Source: Chlorobiota bacterium (GTDB lineage: Bacteria > Bacteroidota > Bacteroidia > Bacteroidales > Marinilabiliaceae). Taken from it: 32,982 bases of DNA. Made by a program: the position numbers and the translations under genes. The DNA lies in NCBI GenBank assembly GCA_013153405.1, contig JAADEM010000069.1, positions 1 through 32,982 of the forward strand, read 5' to 3'. A model generated the notes under the pieces. It had not been told where the DNA came from, made no database searches, and saw only the letters and a list, made by a program, of their open reading frames with translations. Each line of letters starts with the position of its first letter. Positions within the stretch are counted from its first letter, which is position 1. Below are positions 32,642 to 32,982 of this stretch, piece after piece.

Positions 32642-32982
32642 TTATTTCATTCTTATAGCATAAACCATAAGAGCAATTGAGGCAATACTTAGAATAATCG
32701 TAAAAACATCTCTTTTTGTACTTTGAACTTCTTTATACTTTTGATATAAGTGTAGTTGTCGTTGTTTTGGTAAAAATATTATGTAATTAATTATTAAAAC
32801 AATAACTCCAAATACTGCTGCTCCTTTTGCTGAATTTAAACCAAAATCCGGAATATAAAATAAGCGAAATGTAATTAATAATATTCCATAGAATAGACTG
32901 CTGGAGAATAAACTAAAAAAGCCGGTAGCGAAAATATCAAAATATTTATCACTGCTATATCTTTCATAAATACGATAAACGG
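32642..32982 (-). CDS. small membrane protein, 3' part only (runs off right edge)
   Basis: An open frame enters from the right edge with no start in the window and ends at TAA (32644-32642), giving 112 residues. They form an alternating pattern: a charged lead (RIYERYSSDKYFD), a long hydrophobic stretch (FATGFFSLFSSSLFYGILL), a second span (GAAVFGVIVLIINYIIFLP), a basic loop (KQRQLHLYQKYKEV), and a final span (FTIILSIASIALMVYAIRM). This is a coherent three-span integral membrane protein ending with Lys. I recognise no family; small proteins of this kind are frequent hypotheticals in Bacteroidota. Local base composition is more AT-rich than in neighbouring genes. Confidence 0.6.
   Translation of the reverse strand, partial: VYRIYERYSSDKYFDIFATGFFSLFSSSLFYGILLITFRLFYIPDFGLNSAKGAAVFGVIVLIINYIIFLPKQRQLHLYQKYKEVQSTKRDVFTIILSIASIALMVYAIRMK

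Noticed and set aside
1-32982. CRISPR arrays, tRNA or rRNA genes, prophage or intact insertion sequences
   Set aside because: No regularly spaced repeats, no tRNA-like cloverleaf with CCA-proximal TTC arm, and no transposase, integrase or phage protein was recognised on reading both strands.

Overview
The window reads as a chromosomal stretch of a Bacteroidota bacterium, probably Bacteroidales/Marinilabiliales-like (order-level placement is inference). Sequence evidence: AT-rich intergenic DNA with repeated copies of the Bacteroidota promoter pattern (a -33 TTG about 19-20 bases before a -7 TAnnTTTG/TAnnTTTR box), a hybrid two-component system (HTCS) with propeller sensor, a DUF3109 protein, a MutS2, and a SusA/neopullulanase-like GH13 protein.

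Layout. 43-3998 (minus): a LuxE-like acyl-protein synthetase, a LuxC-like acyl-CoA reductase and a short-chain dehydrogenase, an apparent fatty-acyl reduction set with no luciferase. 4128-6623 (minus): mutS2. 6624-7320: a gene-poor stretch with two decayed palindromic repeat elements and a well-supported small RNA candidate (own promoter, 11-bp long-range stem, terminator). 7321-12506 (minus): a tandemly duplicated radical SAM + GT1 glycosyltransferase cassette (rSAM1-GT1-rSAM2-GT2), each copy with a near-identical promoter; this is the most unusual gene content here. 12621-14487 (minus): a Bacteroidota hypothetical protein and a FucP-type sugar transporter, separated by a terminator that overlaps the next promoter. 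14657-16143 (plus): a ZIP metal transporter and endonuclease III. 16241-20488 (minus): a 1415-residue HTCS with no SusC/SusD or hydrolase gene beside it. 20489-21130: a long divergent intergenic region with an unexplained terminator. 21131-25383 (plus): gpmI, DUF3109, and a secreted GH13 protein that has lost most catalytic residues. 25473-29806 (minus): gcvP, a glyoxalase-II-like MBL hydrolase and pcm. 29944-31377 (plus): a polyprenyl-phosphate sugar-1-phosphate transferase, overlapping tail to tail with ddl (minus, 31357-32361). The right end holds a nested inverted-repeat element and the 3' end of a small membrane protein gene that runs off the window.

Most genes are housekeeping. The parts that may work as units are LuxE/LuxC/SDR (acid to aldehyde to possibly alcohol), the two rSAM/GT pairs (modification plus glycosylation of an unknown acceptor) and zupT-nth (co-transcribed by spacing). 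No tRNA, rRNA, CRISPR array, intact insertion sequence or phage gene was seen.
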